From the NCBI GenBank assembly GCA_017620815.1, contig JAGAUI010000039.1, positions 1-62,810 of the forward strand: 62,810 nt of DNA, in the 5' to 3' direction. Under the pieces are notes generated by a model, which saw only the letters and a program-made list of their open reading frames with translations, was not told where the DNA came from and did no database searches. Positions within the stretch are counted from its first letter, which is position 1. The number at the start of each line of letters is the position of its first letter. Position numbers and translations under genes: made by a program. Of the stretch, positions 61,030 through 62,810 are shown piece after piece. This DNA comes from Flavobacteriales bacterium (lineage in GTDB: Bacteria; Bacteroidota; Bacteroidia; Flavobacteriales; UBA1820).

Positions 61030-61247
61030 TAAAAATTAAAACGATAATTGTATCATTGTATTGAAAAAATTCTTAATTTAGAGGGTAGAAATTTGGCATG
61101 ACAATATCACAATTGCCAATCATATTGTTGTTTAGAATTTCTTACCAAAAAGACATAAATATATTTAAAAATTAAAAGGTTTGCACTATTTTTATGCCGA
61201 GGATAATTCTTTAGTGTATTTAATCATCAACAAAAACCATTTACACC

Positions 61248-62810
61248 ATGAAAAAAACATATTTGAGTTTTTTTAATAATTATATGATTATGAAATCTTT
61301 TAGATATTTTTTTCTCACCACCATAATTATGCTATCTGGAGTTCTTACAGCTCAGGTATATAGCACTTATAAGGTAACAGGTTTGGTTATAGATACACGA
61401 GGTGAAGGAGTAGAAGGAGCTATCATAAAATCAAACAAGACAAAACTATCTGTCCCTACACAAAAAGGAGGAGTTTTCAATATAACCATAGCAGATAAAG
61501 ATACAGAATTAAGATTATATATAAATAAAAGCAAAATAATGACACTGCCTATAAGCAGTGAAATAGCCAAAAGACCTGTTGTTTTTGCCTTAGATGAAAG
61601 TAATGACCCCTTATTAATAGGTCGCAAGGAAGGTGATACCTATTACCCTGGTAGCAGAGATAAAGATTTAGCGACGACCATAGAGGATAATTTTCATGGT
61701 TGCAAGCTTTCTGTGGATATACTTATCCTGCCTGTATATAATTCCCGTAGTCATTCAAGTGTAGTATGTAATAAATACATTTTGGATGGAAAGGTGTATT
61801 CCCGTATGCCTGTGGTAGAGATATCTCAAGTGTATAGTATAACTATATCAAATCATAATAGAGAAATAAAAATCATTACCCGTGATGCACATGAAGCAGC
61901 GACTAATACTACTATAAGTGACCAATATTCTAGACTTAAGGGAGATGGAGATTCGTTGAGAGGAGTAGTTACCGATGGTTGGGGACGTAAAATACCAGGG
62001 CTTATGATACGTACTCCGTCTGGAGAGATTGCTATGAGTGACACGTTAGGTAATTATGCTATAAAAATCACCAAAAAAGATAAGTTCTTGTGTTGTGGGA
62101 TGGATTATACCGAAGGGACTAGCATCCGTATATCTAATGTCAATACCTCAAAGCCTGTAAATCTAGAGGTCATGCTACGTAAGAATGACTTACGAGGCTG
62201 GTTGTCAGATGATTTGAAAACATATTATGTAGGTGCTTCAGATACATGGGAGTATATATTTGCTGTATTTCAAGGCTTAAAGTATCATAAAGATTGCGGT
62301 AAGGTAATTTTTAATCGTTATAAGATAATTTCTCTTAGTACAGAAGACCCTTCATTTGCTCTCAATGTTTTGGATGGTGTAGCGATGGAGGAATTATCCC
62401 TAGAGGATATAGACCCATATTCTCTTTTTAGTATTAAGGTGGTAGAAGAAGGAGCTGTTCCTCTCTATGGTGCAGCAGCTCAATTTGGAGCGATAGTTCT
62501 CACTTCCAAAGCAAATGGAGTCAATCGTCCTGTAGAACTAGCAGATTTTGATGGGGAGAAAGCCAAACGTAAAGGCGGTGTAGAAGGCATGAAGGAATAC
62601 ATTGCTTTGCAGGGTAAAAACATTGAGTATCACGAGGATGGTTACATAATGATAGACGGTAAACGTTGTGGCCTCTATATCATCAACGACAGCGAATTTA
62701 CCCACATGAGAGGTGTAGAGGTAGATATGATAGACGAGATAATGATAGTCCGCAGTGGAGTGGAGGGTTCGTATGGTCCACGAGCCAAAAACGGTGTTGT
62801 TCTTATCTCT
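61248..62810 (+). CDS. Exported multi-plug protein, 3' end outside the window
   Basis: Open frame of 521 codons with no stop before the window ends. ATG 61290 (MKSFRYFFLTTIIMLSG, cut near LTAQ) gives the best signal peptide; 61248 and 61284 are alternatives. After it come a carboxypeptidase-regulatory-like unit (VTGLVIDTRGEGVEGAII), a degenerate plug-like unit (YILDGKVYSRMPVVEISQVYSI), a second regulatory-like unit (LRGVVTDGWGRKIPGLMI), a plug-like unit (NVLDGVAMEEL ... LYGAAAQFGAIVLTSK) and a third plug-like unit (MIDGKRCGLYI ... SYGPRAKNGVVLIS). Plug domains normally sit once at the front of a TonB-dependent receptor. No barrel is visible in the part seen. Confidence 0.75.
   Translation, partial: MKKTYLSFFNNYMIMKSFRYFFLTTIIMLSGVLTAQVYSTYKVTGLVIDTRGEGVEGAIIKSNKTKLSVPTQKGGVFNITIADKDTELRLYINKSKIMTLPISSEIAKRPVVFALDESNDPLLIGRKEGDTYYPGSRDKDLATTIEDNFHGCKLSVDILILPVYNSRSHSSVVCNKYILDGKVYSRMPVVEISQVYSITISNHNREIKIITRDAHEAATNTTISDQYSRLKGDGDSLRGVVTDGWGRKIPGLMIRTPSGEIAMSDTLGNYAIKITKKDKFLCCGMDYTEGTSIRISNVNTSKPVNLEVMLRKNDLRGWLSDDLKTYYVGASDTWEYIFAVFQGLKYHKDCGKVIFNRYKIISLSTEDPSFALNVLDGVAMEELSLEDIDPYSLFSIKVVEEGAVPLYGAAAQFGAIVLTSKANGVNRPVELADFDGEKAKRKGGVEGMKEYIALQGKNIEYHEDGYIMIDGKRCGLYIINDSEFTHMRGVEVDMIDEIMIVRSGVEGSYGPRAKNGVVLIS

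Overview
The window reads as a chromosomal segment of a member of the Bacteroidota, most likely order Bacteroidales. The evidence: (i) many genes are preceded by the phylum-specific promoter, a -7 box TAnnTTTG often with TTTG about 19-20 bases upstream, and obvious Shine-Dalgarno sites are rare; (ii) the gene set is typical of the phylum (TonB/ExbB/ExbD with two ExbDs, an OMP_b-brl-type receptor, DUF1573, a long NusB, a long Rho with a disordered insert, bactofilin-AtpZ-AtpB order, BF3164-like lipoproteins, a PepSY-like secreted protein). No rRNA, CRISPR array, prophage or insertion sequence was seen. Most of the DNA is core chromosome.

Layout. 1-720: hairpin-rich non-coding DNA, then a previously untracked threonine/isoleucine-rich leader peptide (492-599) with attenuator-like hairpins in front of thrB-thrC. 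3.0-4.3 kb: frr and pyrH on the minus strand; pyrH carries a one-base frameshift. 4.4-4.7 kb: a long structured RNA with its own promoter, then a small hypothetical gene. 5.3-8.6 kb: orphan LuxR-type response regulator, rho, a lipoprotein. 9-13.8 kb: PepSY-like protein, aspA, trmD, a nucleoside phosphorylase and a SUI1 protein. 14-18 kb: nusB-DUF1573-yajC, mazG, a CWC protein, rluB. 18-27.6 kb: an AddB-like nuclease, a SpoU methylase, SIMPL protein, TolC and HlyD proteins without a pump, aroK, fabG, a stand-alone TonB C-terminal domain and tonB. 27.7-34.6 kb: tatD, a hypothetical exported protein, a LemA-TPM-TPM operon, a second structured RNA like the one at 4.4 kb, a lipoprotein, an SGNH hydrolase, DUF2461.

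34.6-46.2 kb: bactofilin and the ATP synthase genes atpZ, an AtpI-like gene, atpB-E-F-H-A, then a terminator and a four-gene cassette (three paralogous propeller lipoproteins and a metallophosphoesterase), and only then atpG and tsaB. 46.3-53 kb: rpmH (51 codons), a TonB-dependent-receptor-like barrel, an M13 peptidase, a lipid kinase and an App1-type phosphatase. 53-61 kb: acyltransferase, asparaginase, tRNA-Ser(GGA), exbB-membrane protein-exbD-exbD, tyrS, hpt, adk. 61.2 kb to the end: an incomplete exported protein with two carboxypeptidase-regulatory-like units and three TonB-plug-like units.

How it fits together: tonB, exbB, exbD and exbD2 would energise outer-membrane receptors such as the one at 46.6-49.0 kb; the F-type ATP synthase and its inserted lipoprotein cassette serve the envelope; the rest is housekeeping (translation, nucleotide and amino-acid metabolism). 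The strongest leads are RNA-level: the thr leader, two matching structured RNAs, intercistronic hairpins in the atp and exb operons, and unusually long perfect palindromes at almost every convergent gene junction.
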